The position numbers and the translations under genes are program-made. Shown piece after piece: positions 18,274 to 27,541 of a stretch of 64,000 nt of DNA. Source of the DNA: Chloroflexota bacterium (GTDB lineage Bacteria > Chloroflexota > Dormibacteria > Dormibacterales > Dormibacteraceae). The notes below the pieces were generated by a model. The model saw only the letters and a program-made list of their open reading frames with translations. It was not told the origin of the DNA and made no database searches. The stretch is taken from the NCBI GenBank assembly GCA_005882135.1, contig VBDR01000039.1, positions 52,907 through 116,906 of the forward strand, read 5' to 3'. The first letter of the stretch is position 1. Each line of letters begins with the position of its first letter.

Positions 18274-19020
18274 TCAGTGGTTCGCGTTGAGCGATGCGGG
18301 GCCCCCCTTCCGACCGGGCGCTGCGCGCCGGGTCACCTTCCCCCGCGAGCGGGGAAGGATGTTTTTGAGCGCTTCGCGGCGGCTCAATCCGCTCAGCCGC
18401 GAATCGTGCGCGCGCACGTATCTGGCCACTTCTTTGGGGTCGGTCCACGCGTACTGGCGCAGCGCCCAGCCGATCGCCTTGCGAATGAAGAACTCGCGAT
18501 CACTGAGGTTGGGCTCGATGTTCGCGTACAACAATTCCAGGTCGGTCTCGCGCTTGAAGCTGAGTTGGCAGATGATCGAAACGCGCCGCTTCCACATGTT
18601 CACGTCGGTGCTCCAGGCGCGCATGCGTGGGCGGATCTGCTTCGGATGTTTGCGCAGCAGGTCCCCCGCCAACCCCGCAATCTCATCTACGTAGTCCCAC
18701 CAGGCGCCTGTCACGACCATCTCTTCCAGCATCGGCATCGAGTCGGGGGTCAGGCAATCGCGGTGCCGTTTCGACCGGGCAAGCATCAGGGCCGCGTAGC
18801 GCTCCTCGCGGTATCGGGCGCCTCGCCACAGCTCGAGGACGGTCTCTCGCCACTCGTCGCAGGTGGCCGGCATGGCGTCGAAGACTCCGCGACTGATCGC
18901 TCTGACCTGAGGCAGGTTGACGCCGCGGTAAGGCGTCGCCGATTTCATGTACGCCTGCATGCCGGCGGCCTTGAGCGGGTCAGCGGCCGCCGCCAGCTCG
19001 GCCCGCAACCTCTCGATCAC
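18274..19020 (-). CDS. DNA alkylation repair protein, AlkD-like
   Basis: 248 residues from GTG 19020, which overlaps the sixA stop (GTGA). A HEAT-repeat glycosylase fold that excises bulky cationic N3/N7 alkylpurines in AlkD. Characteristic segments: MKSATPYRGVNLPQVR at the N-terminus, RYREERYAALML, TGAWWDYVDEIA with the catalytic-type Trp and Asp, and EFFIRKAIGWALRQYAWTDP. The C-terminal 25 residues are Arg/Gly-rich. Last gene of the ppk1-CHAD-sixA-alkD overlapping run. Confidence 0.88.
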   Translation of the reverse strand: MIERLRAELAAAADPLKAAGMQAYMKSATPYRGVNLPQVRAISRGVFDAMPATCDEWRETVLELWRGARYREERYAALMLARSKRHRDCLTPDSMPMLEEMVVTGAWWDYVDEIAGLAGDLLRKHPKQIRPRMRAWSTDVNMWKRRVSIICQLSFKRETDLELLYANIEPNLSDREFFIRKAIGWALRQYAWTDPKEVARYVRAHDSRLSGLSRREALKNILPRSRGKVTRRAAPGRKGGPASLNANH

Positions 19021-19490
19021 GGAGCCCGAAGGTAGCGCGCCTGCGTCGCCACGCCGCCGTCGACGCCCAGCACCCACGTCGAGCACTTTTCGAAGCCGCC
19101 CTCGCCGCCCTTGATCACATGGCGCTGAACGAGGTCCTCGACAAGCTCCCACACGATGTCGCCGTGGGTGCTGAGCACGGCGTGATCGAGGTCTCGATTG
19201 CGCAGGAACTCCGTCAAGCCGGCGAGGCCGTGCCCCTCCTCCAATGAGGCCGAGGACTTGATCCCGATGCGGCGCATACGCGCGAGCGGCTCCACGGTCT
19301 GCACGCATCGGAGGTACGGACTCGAGAAGATCACGGAGACGGGAAACGGCTCCAGTACCTTGACGAGCTCCTCGGCCTGTTGGTGGCCTTTCTTGCTCAG
19401 AGGCCTGAGACGGTCATCGCCTGACCAGTGGCTGCGACTGCCGGCTTTCGCGTGCCGGACGACATAAAAGGTCCGACTCAGGGCATCCAC
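19017..19490 (-). CDS. SixA-like histidine phosphatase
   Basis: 157 residues from GTG 19490 (13 bp overlap with the CHAD gene). A short histidine-phosphatase-superfamily enzyme. The catalytic RHxK/A motif is YVVRHAKAGSRSHW, with LSKKGHQQAEEL and the second catalytic His in LSTHGDIVWEL. SixA dephosphorylates phosphohistidine on HPt/PTS proteins in E. coli. The coupling here to CYTH-CHAD and ppk1 suggests a link to polyphosphate or nucleotide phosphate metabolism. That role is inference. Confidence 0.85.
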   Translation of the reverse strand: MDALSRTFYVVRHAKAGSRSHWSGDDRLRPLSKKGHQQAEELVKVLEPFPVSVIFSSPYLRCVQTVEPLARMRRIGIKSSASLEEGHGLAGLTEFLRNRDLDHAVLSTHGDIVWELVEDLVQRHVIKGGEGGFEKCSTWVLGVDGGVATQARYLRAP

Positions 19491-20986
19491 GCGCGTAGAC
19501 GCTTGCGGTCGAGCGCTTTCCACACCTTTGGCCATTTTGCACGCCCTTCGTCCGCCGCAATCCTCTCCAGCGCGATCAGCTCGCCGGCCACGAACGCGCG
19601 CTTGCCGGTCACTCTGGCCGAGCGAAGCCACGCCTGCGCAGTCACGCCGTCCTGGTGCTCACCGAGGATCGTCTGCAGCTTGGCCGCGGCTCGGGCGAAT
19701 GCGGCGGCGCCGGGACCGGCCACGGGCGCCACCGCCTCGGCCGCATATCGCGCCCGCTTGGCGAGGATCCGGATCCGGTGGAGCTCGGGGTCGGTCGGCG
19801 TCTTCGGCAGCCCGCGGACCGCCGAGCGCAAGCGGCGCCAGGGCGTCGTGGCTAGCGCCGGCAGCACACCCGCTGCGGGCTGGTCGGCATCGGGGAGCGT
19901 CTGGGGAGAATGCGCCGCGGCCACCAGCCGCTCGACCAGGTCGACGTAGCGCTGCGAGTCGAGGTCAGCGAGCAGCTTCTTTCTCAGATCGTCGATCTCG
20001 ACTTCGAGGATCTGCAGAAGAGATGCGGCCGATCGCTGATCGCTGACCGGAAGCGACTTGCCGCGCTCGCGCAATCTTTCCAGGAGAACCTCGCGATCCC
20101 GGACGGCGCCAAGGCCCATCGCGAGCCAGCCCAGCTCCGAGCGCAGCGGCTCCGTCCACTCCGGGTCGAGCAGCGGGCCGAAAGTGCGCAGGTTTGAACG
20201 CAGCTTGCGCGTGGCGACGCGAGCCTGGTGCACGGCCTCGGGGTCGCGCCCGGTCCGGACCAGCGGGTCGTGATGCAGAAGGCCCGCCACCGATTCGGCG
20301 ATCGCGTTCCTGATGACGTCCTTGGCCGGCGCGGCGGCGGGCAGAGGTTGGGGAGAGACCTCGGGCGCTTCGATCGCGCGTGGACCCAGCGCCCGGATGT
20401 GCTTCGGCGTCGGATCGGGCGCCCCTGCGCCGGCCCCACGGAGCCGCGTGACCAGGGGGGTGATGATGCTGTCCTCACCGCCGGCGCCATCGGGGCTTGG
20501 CACCTCGACTTCGATCTCGCGAAAACGCGCGGCCACGCGCCGCCCATCGCGGACCGAAACCTCATCGTCCACCACCTCGGCCACGCGGTTACCGGTGGCG
20601 TCGACCAACCGCACCCGCCGCCGAACCGTCGACAGCCGAGCCACGGGCACCAGCTCCGCCTTGCGCACGTAAGCGCGCACCACCTCCAACGCCGCGTCGG
20701 GCGGCCTGGTAGCGCTGCCCTGGAAGGTCAGCTCGTCGCGCTCGAGCACGGCACCGGGTTTGCCCGGGGTGGACGGCGGCGGTGCCAGCTTGAGGGTCCA
20801 CCCTTCTCCGGCGCGGCGCCTTAGCGAGACTCCCCAGCGAGCCAGGCGCAGGTCAGGAGTGTCGTAGTAAACGGTCTCCATCCGGACCGTTTCCGGTGGA
20901 GCGACAGCGACGCCTTCGATGACTCCAGCAAGGTCCGGGAGGTGGAACGCGGGGCCTGCCCCGAGCTTCACCTCACGTTCAAGCAT
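19478..20986 (-). CDS. CYTH-CHAD domain protein (polyphosphate-associated)
   Basis: 502 residues. The N-terminal CYTH domain (about 1-195) has the EREVKL signature at residue 3 and a ring of Arg/Lys/Glu strands typical of triphosphate tunnel enzymes (YYDTPDLRLARWGVSLRRR, LERDELT). A Pro/Ala linker leads to a C-terminal CHAD domain (about 225-500) with conserved histidines and basic residues (VHQARVATRKLRSNLRTF, LHRIRILAKRARYAAEA, GEHQD). CHAD domains bind inorganic polyphosphate. Adjacency and 8-bp overlap with ppk1 strongly support that role, perhaps with triphosphatase activity in the CYTH half. Confidence 0.92.
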   Translation of the reverse strand: MLEREVKLGAGPAFHLPDLAGVIEGVAVAPPETVRMETVYYDTPDLRLARWGVSLRRRAGEGWTLKLAPPPSTPGKPGAVLERDELTFQGSATRPPDAALEVVRAYVRKAELVPVARLSTVRRRVRLVDATGNRVAEVVDDEVSVRDGRRVAARFREIEVEVPSPDGAGGEDSIITPLVTRLRGAGAGAPDPTPKHIRALGPRAIEAPEVSPQPLPAAAPAKDVIRNAIAESVAGLLHHDPLVRTGRDPEAVHQARVATRKLRSNLRTFGPLLDPEWTEPLRSELGWLAMGLGAVRDREVLLERLRERGKSLPVSDQRSAASLLQILEVEIDDLRKKLLADLDSQRYVDLVERLVAAAHSPQTLPDADQPAAGVLPALATTPWRRLRSAVRGLPKTPTDPELHRIRILAKRARYAAEAVAPVAGPGAAAFARAAAKLQTILGEHQDGVTAQAWLRSARVTGKRAFVAGELIALERIAADEGRAKWPKVWKALDRKRLRAWMP

Positions 20987-23090
20987 GTGCTACGCCGTTC
21001 ACCCCGTTGCCGTGAGCACTCTCGATGGCCAGCTCTTTGAACCGGTTGTGCGAGTTGAGTCCGCGCATTGTCGGCACACGACGCCAGGAGCCGTCGGGGC
21101 CAAGCTCCCACGCGAGCACATCGTCAGCCAGCGATACGTCGAGGATCTGCTGCAGCCGCTGGCGCAGTCTCGAATCCGTAACCGGGACGACGGCCTCTAC
21201 CCGCCGGTCCAGGTTGCGCGGCATCAGATCGGAAGAGCCGAGGTAATACTCGGGCCTTCCGCCATTGCCGAACGAGAAGACGCGCGAGTGCTCGAGGAAC
21301 TGGCCCACGATCGAACGGACCCGGATCCGTTCCGAAAGTCCTGGCACGCCAGGACGCAGCGAGCACATGCTGCGGATGAGGAGGTCGATCTGGGCGCCCG
21401 CCTGAGACGCCGCGTACAGCGCGTCGATGATCTCCTGGTCGATGAGGTTGTTGACCTTGAGGATGATCCGGCCGCCGACCACGCCTTCGCGCTCGATCAG
21501 CTGGGTGATGCCCGCGCGAAGGTTGGTGGGCGCGACGAGCAGCTTGCGGTAGCGGCTCTGCCTGCTGTAACCCGTGAGCAGGTTGAACAGCTCGGTGACG
21601 TCGGCGCCGAGGTCTGAATCAGAGGAAAGGAGGCTCACGTCCTCATACGCGCGCGCCGTGCTCGGGTTGTAGTTGCCGGTACCCACGTGCAGGTAGTGCT
21701 GGATGTGTGCGCCCTCGCGCCTGACGACAAGCGTCACCTTGGCGTGCGTCTTGAGGCCCAGCAGCCCGTACACGACGTGCACGTTCGCCTCCTCGAGTGC
21801 GCGCGCCCAGCCGATGTTTGCCTGCTCGTCGCCCCGGGCCTTGATCTCGACCAGCGCCACCACCTGCTTGCCTCGTTCGGCGGCGCGGATGAGTGCTCGC
21901 ACGATCGGGCTCGCCGGTCCGGAGGTCCGGTAGAGCGTCTGCTTGATGGCGAGCACGTCGGGATCGCCCGCCGCGTGGTCGACGAAAGCCTCGACAGAGG
22001 TCGCGAAGGAGTCGTAGGGGTGGTGGGCGAGGATGTCGCCTGCCCGCAGGACAGCAAACAGGTCGGGGACCTCGGCCGCGATGCCGCGCAGGCGCGGCTG
22101 CGTGGTCGGCGTCCAGGTCTCTTCTTTCAGGTCGGGGCGGTCGAGCTGAGTCAGCACCGAGAGGCTGCCCATGTCGAGCAGACCGTCGATCTGATACACG
22201 TCGGCCGGCTGCAGCTCCAGCTCGCGCGTCAGCAGCTCGAGCACCTCGGCGGACATGCCGGGATCGACCTCCAGACGCACGACCCGTGCATGCCGGCGAC
22301 GGCGGCGCAGCTCGGTCTGGATCGCGGCCAGCAGGTCCTCGGCATCGCTGTCGACGTCGTCCAGGTCGCCGTCGCGGGTGACCCGGAACGGGTGATGGGC
22401 GACGATCTCCATGCCGGGAAAAAGCGCGGGCAGGTGAAGCGCGATCACATCCTCGAGCGGCACGTAACGCTCGCCTTCAACCAGCGCGATGAAGCGCGGC
22501 AGGACGGGTGGGATCTTGACGCGAGCGAACCTCTGCTGCCGGCGCTGAGGATCGCGAACCATCACCGCGAGGTTCAGCGAGAGATGCGAGATGTACGGAA
22601 AAGGATGGCCGGGGTCGACCGCGAGTGGTGTCAGCACTGGGAAGATCTGCTCGCGGAAAACCGTGTGCAGCTGGGCCAGCTCTTTCTTGCCCACCTCCTC
22701 GCCGCGCACGAGCGCGATTCCCGACTGTGCCAGGGCTGGAACGATCTCGCGGTTGTAGATCGCAACCTGGCGGCTGATCAAACCTTCGACTCGGGTGCGG
22801 ATCGCCTTGAGCTGCTCGAGCGGAGACATTCCGTCCGGCGAGGAGACCGCGACAGCGGCCAGAACCTGCTCTTTCAGACCCGCAACGCGAACCTGGAAGA
22901 AGTCGTCGAGGTTCTGGCTGAAGATGGCCAGGAAGCGCACGCGTTCGAGGAGCGCGAGCTTGGGATCCTCCGCCATCGCCAGCACCCGCTCATCGAAGTC
23001 GAGCCTGGAGAGCTCGCGGTTGATGTATCGGGAGCTGACCGGTGAAAGAACAGGCGAGAGGTCCGGCTCGGGGTGGGCTCCGACCGCCAC
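20979..23090 (-). CDS. ppk1: Polyphosphate kinase 1
   Basis: 703 residues, family-typical. Reversibly makes inorganic polyphosphate from ATP. It starts with YINRELSRLDFDERVLAMA and FLAIFSQNLDDFFQVRV of the N domain. The autophosphorylated histidine lies in IQHYLHVGTGNYNPSTARAYED. The second conserved His region is near DLMPRNLDRRVEAVVPV. Preceded by a TAGAGT hexamer 7 nt from the GTG start (possible leaderless -10). It is first in an overlapping ppk1 / CYTH-CHAD / sixA / alkD operon. Confidence 0.96.
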   Translation of the reverse strand: MAVGAHPEPDLSPVLSPVSSRYINRELSRLDFDERVLAMAEDPKLALLERVRFLAIFSQNLDDFFQVRVAGLKEQVLAAVAVSSPDGMSPLEQLKAIRTRVEGLISRQVAIYNREIVPALAQSGIALVRGEEVGKKELAQLHTVFREQIFPVLTPLAVDPGHPFPYISHLSLNLAVMVRDPQRRQQRFARVKIPPVLPRFIALVEGERYVPLEDVIALHLPALFPGMEIVAHHPFRVTRDGDLDDVDSDAEDLLAAIQTELRRRRRHARVVRLEVDPGMSAEVLELLTRELELQPADVYQIDGLLDMGSLSVLTQLDRPDLKEETWTPTTQPRLRGIAAEVPDLFAVLRAGDILAHHPYDSFATSVEAFVDHAAGDPDVLAIKQTLYRTSGPASPIVRALIRAAERGKQVVALVEIKARGDEQANIGWARALEEANVHVVYGLLGLKTHAKVTLVVRREGAHIQHYLHVGTGNYNPSTARAYEDVSLLSSDSDLGADVTELFNLLTGYSRQSRYRKLLVAPTNLRAGITQLIEREGVVGGRIILKVNNLIDQEIIDALYAASQAGAQIDLLIRSMCSLRPGVPGLSERIRVRSIVGQFLEHSRVFSFGNGGRPEYYLGSSDLMPRNLDRRVEAVVPVTDSRLRQRLQQILDVSLADDVLAWELGPDGSWRRVPTMRGLNSHNRFKELAIESAHGNGVNGVAHA

Positions 23091-23212
23091 GGAACGAACT
23101 CTACAGGCTCAATCCCGGGCCTTGGTGATTACCTGGGGAGGGCTCGAGCCACTGCTCGGGCGCAGATTGCCAGGCGACGCAAGATAGCCAGGCGATCCGG
23201 TTGGAGGGGAGC

Positions 23213-23236
23213 CCGGGGCCGGTTTTCCGGCCCCGG
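23213..23236 (-). terminator. Hairpin terminator downstream of flp
   Basis: Perfect 10-bp stem CCGGGGCCGG / CCGGCCCCGG with a four-base loop, 17 bp after the pilin stop codon on the minus strand. No U tract follows, so termination efficiency is uncertain. Confidence 0.6.
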
Positions 23237-23253
23237 AACGTAAATGTGGAGCT

Positions 23254-23412
23254 TCAGGCCCCCAGCGCGGCCACCACATTGGAGAACACGTTCTGGATCT
23301 GGTTGCCCATGGTCAAAAGAATCACGATGACGACGATCGAAACCAGGACCAAGATCAGGGCGTACTCCACCATGCCCTGGCCGCTTTGACCGCGGCTCTT
23401 TAGGATTTTCAA
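23254..23412 (-). CDS. Flp/Fap-type pilin (small)
   Basis: 52 residues from TTG 23412. The start is fixed by a perfect Shine-Dalgarno (AAAGGAGGTGA, about 9 nt upstream). It has the class IVb pilin signature: a short basic leader (MKILKSRGQSGQ), then GMVEYALILVLVSIVVIVILLTMG with the Glu at +5 of the mature form after the prepilin-peptidase Gly, and a short amphipathic tail ending VVAALGA. It would be a tad-pilus major subunit. No tad/cpa assembly genes are in the window, so it is an orphan here. A hairpin terminator follows, so it is probably monocistronic. Confidence 0.88.
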   Translation of the reverse strand: MKILKSRGQSGQGMVEYALILVLVSIVVIVILLTMGNQIQNVFSNVVAALGA

Positions 23413-23510
23413 CTCAACTCACCTCCTTTCTCTTGCTTCGAAGAGCGATCTTGAACGGTAACTGGTACAACGTCGGACTTCCGCATTCATTAAGTGGTTT
23501 GTCTCAACTG

Positions 23511-23539
23511 TTTGTAATCCTTTGCATAAGCCCTACTAA
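23511..23539 (+). promoter_or_regulatory. Promoter of the LysR gene, near-leaderless
   Basis: TTTGTA (23511-23516), spacer of 17, TACTAA (23534-23539), then 9 nt to the GTG start. The expected transcription start is 0-3 nt before the start codon. Confidence 0.5.
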
Positions 23540-23548
23540 TATGTCGGC

Positions 23549-24475
23549 GTGCGCAAACCCGCCTACACCCTGGAGCAGGTCCGGTCGTTCGTGGCGGTCG
23601 CCGAAACTGAGCATATTTCCAGGGCGGCGGCGTCCCTCTTCCTGACCCAGGGAGCCGTGACGCAGCAGGTCCGCAACTTCGAGCGGGCGGTCGGCCTTCA
23701 GCTGCTCGAGCGCGATGGCCGGAAGGTGCGCCTGACCGATGCCGGCAAGTCCCTGGCCGAGGCATGCCGCGCCGCCTTGCGAGCGGTCGAGATCATGGGC
23801 GACACCGCCCAGGCGATGAAGGAACTCCAGGCCGGTTCCCTCCACGTCGGGGCAAGCCCGACCTGCGCCACCTACTACCTGCCTCCCCACCTGGCCGAGT
23901 TCACAAGGCGGCACCCCGGAATCAAGCTGAACATGACGGTCGAGCCGTCGGCCGAGCTGAACCGGCGGGTGCTCGCAGGCTCGCTCGACTGTGCTGTGAT
24001 CGAAGGCGCGCCCGACGCCGGGCTGCTTGTCTTTGAGCTCGCGCGAGACGAGCTCGTGCTCGTCGCCCACAGCGAGCACCCGCTGTCCAGGCTGCGGCGG
24101 ATCACCCCGGCCGACCTGGCCGGGCACCTTTACCTGGGGCGAGGTCCGGAGTGGTCGGCCGAGCAGACGGTCCACGACATGCTGGGCGACGCGTACCAAC
24201 ACGTCGAGAAGTTGAACCTCGGTCACCCGGAGTACGTGCGGGCCGCGGCGGTCGCCGGGCTCGGATTTGCGGGCCTGGCCAAACGGGCGGTGGCCTCCGA
24301 CATCGCGGCGGGCGTCCTCAAACGATTGCCGATCCCGCCGAGCCTGCGTCCGATCAGCGCCATCCGTCGCCACGGGCACGGCGGTCCGGCGCAGGAGGCC
24401 TTCTGGGACCTCCTCACCGGCGGCGGAACACGCGCGTCCGGCAAAATTTCGTCGGATGGTCGAGCCAAGCCCTGA
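23549..24475 (+). CDS. LysR-family transcriptional regulator
   Basis: 308 residues. The N-terminal winged helix-turn-helix covers about residues 5-65 (LEQVRSFVAVAETEHISRAAASLFLTQGAVTQQVRNFERAVGLQLLERD), followed by the linker helix and a periplasmic-binding-like effector domain (SLHVGASPTCATYYLPP onward). Divergent from the Flp pilin gene and overlapping the ABC ATPase downstream by 20 bp. It probably controls the exporter and perhaps itself. Effector unknown. Confidence 0.93.
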   Translation: MRKPAYTLEQVRSFVAVAETEHISRAAASLFLTQGAVTQQVRNFERAVGLQLLERDGRKVRLTDAGKSLAEACRAALRAVEIMGDTAQAMKELQAGSLHVGASPTCATYYLPPHLAEFTRRHPGIKLNMTVEPSAELNRRVLAGSLDCAVIEGAPDAGLLVFELARDELVLVAHSEHPLSRLRRITPADLAGHLYLGRGPEWSAEQTVHDMLGDAYQHVEKLNLGHPEYVRAAAVAGLGFAGLAKRAVASDIAAGVLKRLPIPPSLRPISAIRRHGHGGPAQEAFWDLLTGGGTRASGKISSDGRAKP

Positions 24476-25427
24476 AGCGGTAATTGAAACGCGGGGTCTG
24501 CGCCGCGTGTTCAAGACGCGCAACCGGCAGGTGGAAGCCGTCGCGGGCGTGGACCTGAACGTGCGCCGCGGCGAGATCTTCGGCTTTCTCGGGCCGAACG
24601 GCGCGGGCAAGACGACCACGCTGCGGATGCTGGCGACGCTGCTGCCACCCAGCGGCGGCACCGCCCGGGTGGCCGGGTGCGAGCTCGCGACCCAGCAGGC
24701 CAGGATTCGCGAACGGATCGGCTACGTCGGCCAGGCCGGCGGCGCCGACCGCGAGATCACCGGCCGCACGGAGCTCGTGTTCCAGGGTCGCCTGTACGGG
24801 ATGCCGACCGAAGCCGCCAACAAGCGAGCCGCCGAGCTGGTCGTGATGCTCGAGCTCGAGGGCGCCGCCGACCGGAAGGTCGGCACGTATTCCGGAGGGC
24901 AGAAGCGACGCCTTGACATCGGCCTTGGCCTCGTCCACGGGCCGCAGGTCCTATTCCTTGACGAACCCACCACGGGTCTCGACCCCCAAAGCCGAGCCCG
25001 TGTCTGGGACGAGGTACGCCGGCTGCACGACCGCGGCACGACGGTCTTTCTCACCACGCACTACCTCGACGAGGCGGACGCACTCTGCGACCGCGTCGCC
25101 ATCATCGATTACGGAAAGATCGTCGCCGAGGGCACCCCCGAGGATCTGAAACGCGCGATCGCTGGCGACGTGGTGAGATTCAGCATCGCGGGCGATCAGC
25201 AGCGGGCCCTCGACGTGATCAAAGACCAGCCGTTTGTGCGCGAAGCGAAGCTCGAGAACGGCTCCGTCCTTCTTTATGTGGATCGGGGCGAGGTGGCGAT
25301 GCCCGCAATCCTGCGCCTGCTCGACGGCGCCAGCCTGCAGCTGATGACGGTGGAGCTGCACCGGCCGAGCCTGGACGATGTCTTCTTGCGTCAGACCGGA
25401 CGTTCGCTGCGGGAGACGGCGGCATGA
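24456..25427 (+). CDS. ABC transporter ATP-binding protein, DrrA-type
   Basis: 323 residues from ATG 24456, inside the 3' end of the LysR gene. Walker A GPNGAGKTT, the ABC signature YSGGQKRRLDIG, Walker B VLFLDEPTTGLDP and H-loop TTHYLDEAD are all present. A C-terminal extension of about 95 residues is typical of DrrA-like drug-export ATPases. It overlaps the permease by 4 bp. Probably exports a hydrophobic compound; substrate unknown. Confidence 0.93.
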   Translation: MVEPSPEAVIETRGLRRVFKTRNRQVEAVAGVDLNVRRGEIFGFLGPNGAGKTTTLRMLATLLPPSGGTARVAGCELATQQARIRERIGYVGQAGGADREITGRTELVFQGRLYGMPTEAANKRAAELVVMLELEGAADRKVGTYSGGQKRRLDIGLGLVHGPQVLFLDEPTTGLDPQSRARVWDEVRRLHDRGTTVFLTTHYLDEADALCDRVAIIDYGKIVAEGTPEDLKRAIAGDVVRFSIAGDQQRALDVIKDQPFVREAKLENGSVLLYVDRGEVAMPAILRLLDGASLQLMTVELHRPSLDDVFLRQTGRSLRETAA

Positions 25428-26185
25428 AGCTGCTGCGCGATACGTGGCTTGTATTCGGACGCTATTTCGGGCTCTTCATTCACAACCCCGTGTGGGTGGC
25501 GCTTGGCGTCCTGCAGCCGCTGCTGTACTTGATCCTTTTCGCACCCCTGCTCAAGCCCATCGCCGCGATGCGCGGCTTTCCGCCTGGAGGGGCCTACAAC
25601 GTGTTCGTCCCCGGACTGCTCGTCCAGCTGGGCATGTTTGGCGCCGCTGGCGTTGGCTTCAGCCTGATCGCCGAGCTGCGTATGGGCGTGATCGAGCGCC
25701 TGCGGGTGACGCCGGTGAGCCGGGTCGCGCTGCTTTTCGGACGCGCCCTGCGCGACATGTTCTCGATCGTGATGCAGTCGCTGATCCTGATCTTGATTGC
25801 CCTGCCGTTCGGGCTGAGCATCCATCCGCTCGGGGTCCTAGTCGTGCTGGCGCTGATCGGCTTGATCGGCCTGCTGACCGCGTCGATCGCCTACGCCGTT
25901 GCGCTCGCGGTGCGAAGTGAGGACAGCTACGCGCCGATCGTGTTCACCTCAACCTTGCCGATCCTGCTGCTTTCGGGCGTGCTGCTGCCCATGAGCATCG
26001 CGCCGCAGTGGCTGCAAAACATCGCCGCCGCGAACCCTCTACTCTACGCGGTCGACGCGGCGCGCCACATCTTCAACGACAACCTGGGCGATCCAAGCGT
26101 GGCCAAGGGCGTGCTGATCCTCGCTGTGCTGTCGGTCGTCGCGGTGGTGATCGGCGCGCGCCAGTTCGGTCGCGCGGTCGCCTAA
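25424..26185 (+). CDS. ABC-2 type permease, DrrB-like
   Basis: 253 residues with about six membrane helices: VWVALGVLQPLLYLILF, VPGLLVQLGMFGAAGVGFSLIAEL, the ABC-2 signature segment RVTPVSRVALLFGRALRD, and further helices to IGARQFGRAVA. It forms the exporter with the preceding ATPase (ATGA overlap). Its last four bases overlap the convergent GH4 gene. Confidence 0.92.
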   Translation: MKLLRDTWLVFGRYFGLFIHNPVWVALGVLQPLLYLILFAPLLKPIAAMRGFPPGGAYNVFVPGLLVQLGMFGAAGVGFSLIAELRMGVIERLRVTPVSRVALLFGRALRDMFSIVMQSLILILIALPFGLSIHPLGVLVVLALIGLIGLLTASIAYAVALAVRSEDSYAPIVFTSTLPILLLSGVLLPMSIAPQWLQNIAAANPLLYAVDAARHIFNDNLGDPSVAKGVLILAVLSVVAVVIGARQFGRAVA

Positions 26186-27483
26186 TCGAAGGCGGTCAGG
26201 CTCTCCCGCTCCGCACTCCACATCTCCTCGAAGAGCCGGTCGATCTTGTCCGGTGAACAGACCGCGGCCGTCAGGGGGTCGAGCATCAACGCGTACTTCG
26301 CCTTCTGCTTGTCGCGCTCGATCAGGGCCTCGACGACCAGCTCATGGACGGCCATGTGTGAGCGGTTCAGCGCCGCCAGCTGCTCCGGCAAGGATCCGAA
26401 ATGCTGGGCCTGGATCCCACCGCGGTCGACCTTGCAATCGACCTCGACGCAGCCGTCGGGGAGGTTCTCAATTGAACCGCTGTTGCGGACGTTGCCGTGG
26501 ATGCTCGCCTGGCGCCCACACTCGACGGCCTCGATGATGTCGGCCCCGTACTCGAGGCTGCGCTCCAGAGGTACCGGCTTTTCGCCGCGCAGCATGGCCT
26601 CGATCGACTCATCGTTCTCGCGGCGCCAGCGCGGCCAGTTGTTGGCGTAGAAGCCGCTCTCGCCGAGGTAACCAGCGCGCGTGTAACGCTGGATCAAGTC
26701 AGGTCGCTTGCGGAAGTAGGGCACGTACTCGGAGAAGTGGCCGCTGGACTCGGTGACGAAGGCGCCCAGGTGCAGCATCACCTCGAACCGCACCGGGTCC
26801 AGCTCGTAGATCTCGGGGTCGCGCGCGCGTTCGCGCAGGTGCGGATACAGGTCCTGGCCGTTGCGCTCGAGCTTCGTGAACCAGGCGTTGTGGTTGATGC
26901 CTGCGCATGCCCACGTCATCTCGCGGTAGTCGATTCCGAGGTAGCCGGCAAGCTGGCGGGACGTCCCCTGCACGCTGTGGCAAAGGCCGACCACCGGTAG
27001 GTCAACCGTTCGCAGCGCGGCGAGCGTGAGGATCGACATCGGGTTGGTGTAGTTCAGGATCACCGCTTTGGGCGCGATGCGCTGGACGTCGGCGACGATG
27101 TCGAGCCACGCCGGTCCGGTGCGGAGCGCCTTGAAGATGCCGCCAGGCCCGATGGTGTCGCCGATGCACTGGTCAACGCCGTAACGCATCGGAATGTCGT
27201 AGTCGAAGCGGACGTTCTTCAGCCCGGCGACCTCAATCGAGTTGATCAGATAGTCCGTGCCCTCCAGCACGTCGAGGCGATCGGTGGACGCCTCAACCTT
27301 CCAGCGCTTGCCCTTCAGCTCGACCAGGCGCTCGGCGATCCGCTTCGCCAGGTCGAGGCGGGTCGCGTCGATGTCGACGAGCGCGAACACACCGTCGTCA
27401 AGACCCTCGACGGCGAGGATGTCAGTGATGAGCTGCCGGGCGAAGACGGCGCTGCCGGCACCGATGAAAGTCACCTTGGGCAT
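26182..27483 (-). CDS. Glycoside hydrolase family 4 (alpha-galactosidase / alpha-glucosidase type)
   Basis: 433 residues. GH4 enzymes use NAD+ and Mn2+ and cleave by oxidation-elimination. The N-terminal Rossmann motif TFIGAGSAVFARQLI and the metal-site motif GLCHSVQG (Cys and His ligands), plus NHNAWF (AGINHNAWFTKL) and the catalytic-region Tyr later, identify the MelA-like branch. Cytosolic. Substrate (melibiose-type versus alpha-glucoside or glucuronide) cannot be fixed. No sugar transporter is adjacent. Confidence 0.93.
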   Translation of the reverse strand: MPKVTFIGAGSAVFARQLITDILAVEGLDDGVFALVDIDATRLDLAKRIAERLVELKGKRWKVEASTDRLDVLEGTDYLINSIEVAGLKNVRFDYDIPMRYGVDQCIGDTIGPGGIFKALRTGPAWLDIVADVQRIAPKAVILNYTNPMSILTLAALRTVDLPVVGLCHSVQGTSRQLAGYLGIDYREMTWACAGINHNAWFTKLERNGQDLYPHLRERARDPEIYELDPVRFEVMLHLGAFVTESSGHFSEYVPYFRKRPDLIQRYTRAGYLGESGFYANNWPRWRRENDESIEAMLRGEKPVPLERSLEYGADIIEAVECGRQASIHGNVRNSGSIENLPDGCVEVDCKVDRGGIQAQHFGSLPEQLAALNRSHMAVHELVVEALIERDKQKAKYALMLDPLTAAVCSPDKIDRLFEEMWSAERESLTAFD

Positions 27484-27541
27484 GCACGTAGTTGAACACG
27501 CCGAACCGACCGACCTTCCGAGGTGGCGCGCCTTGTGACCA

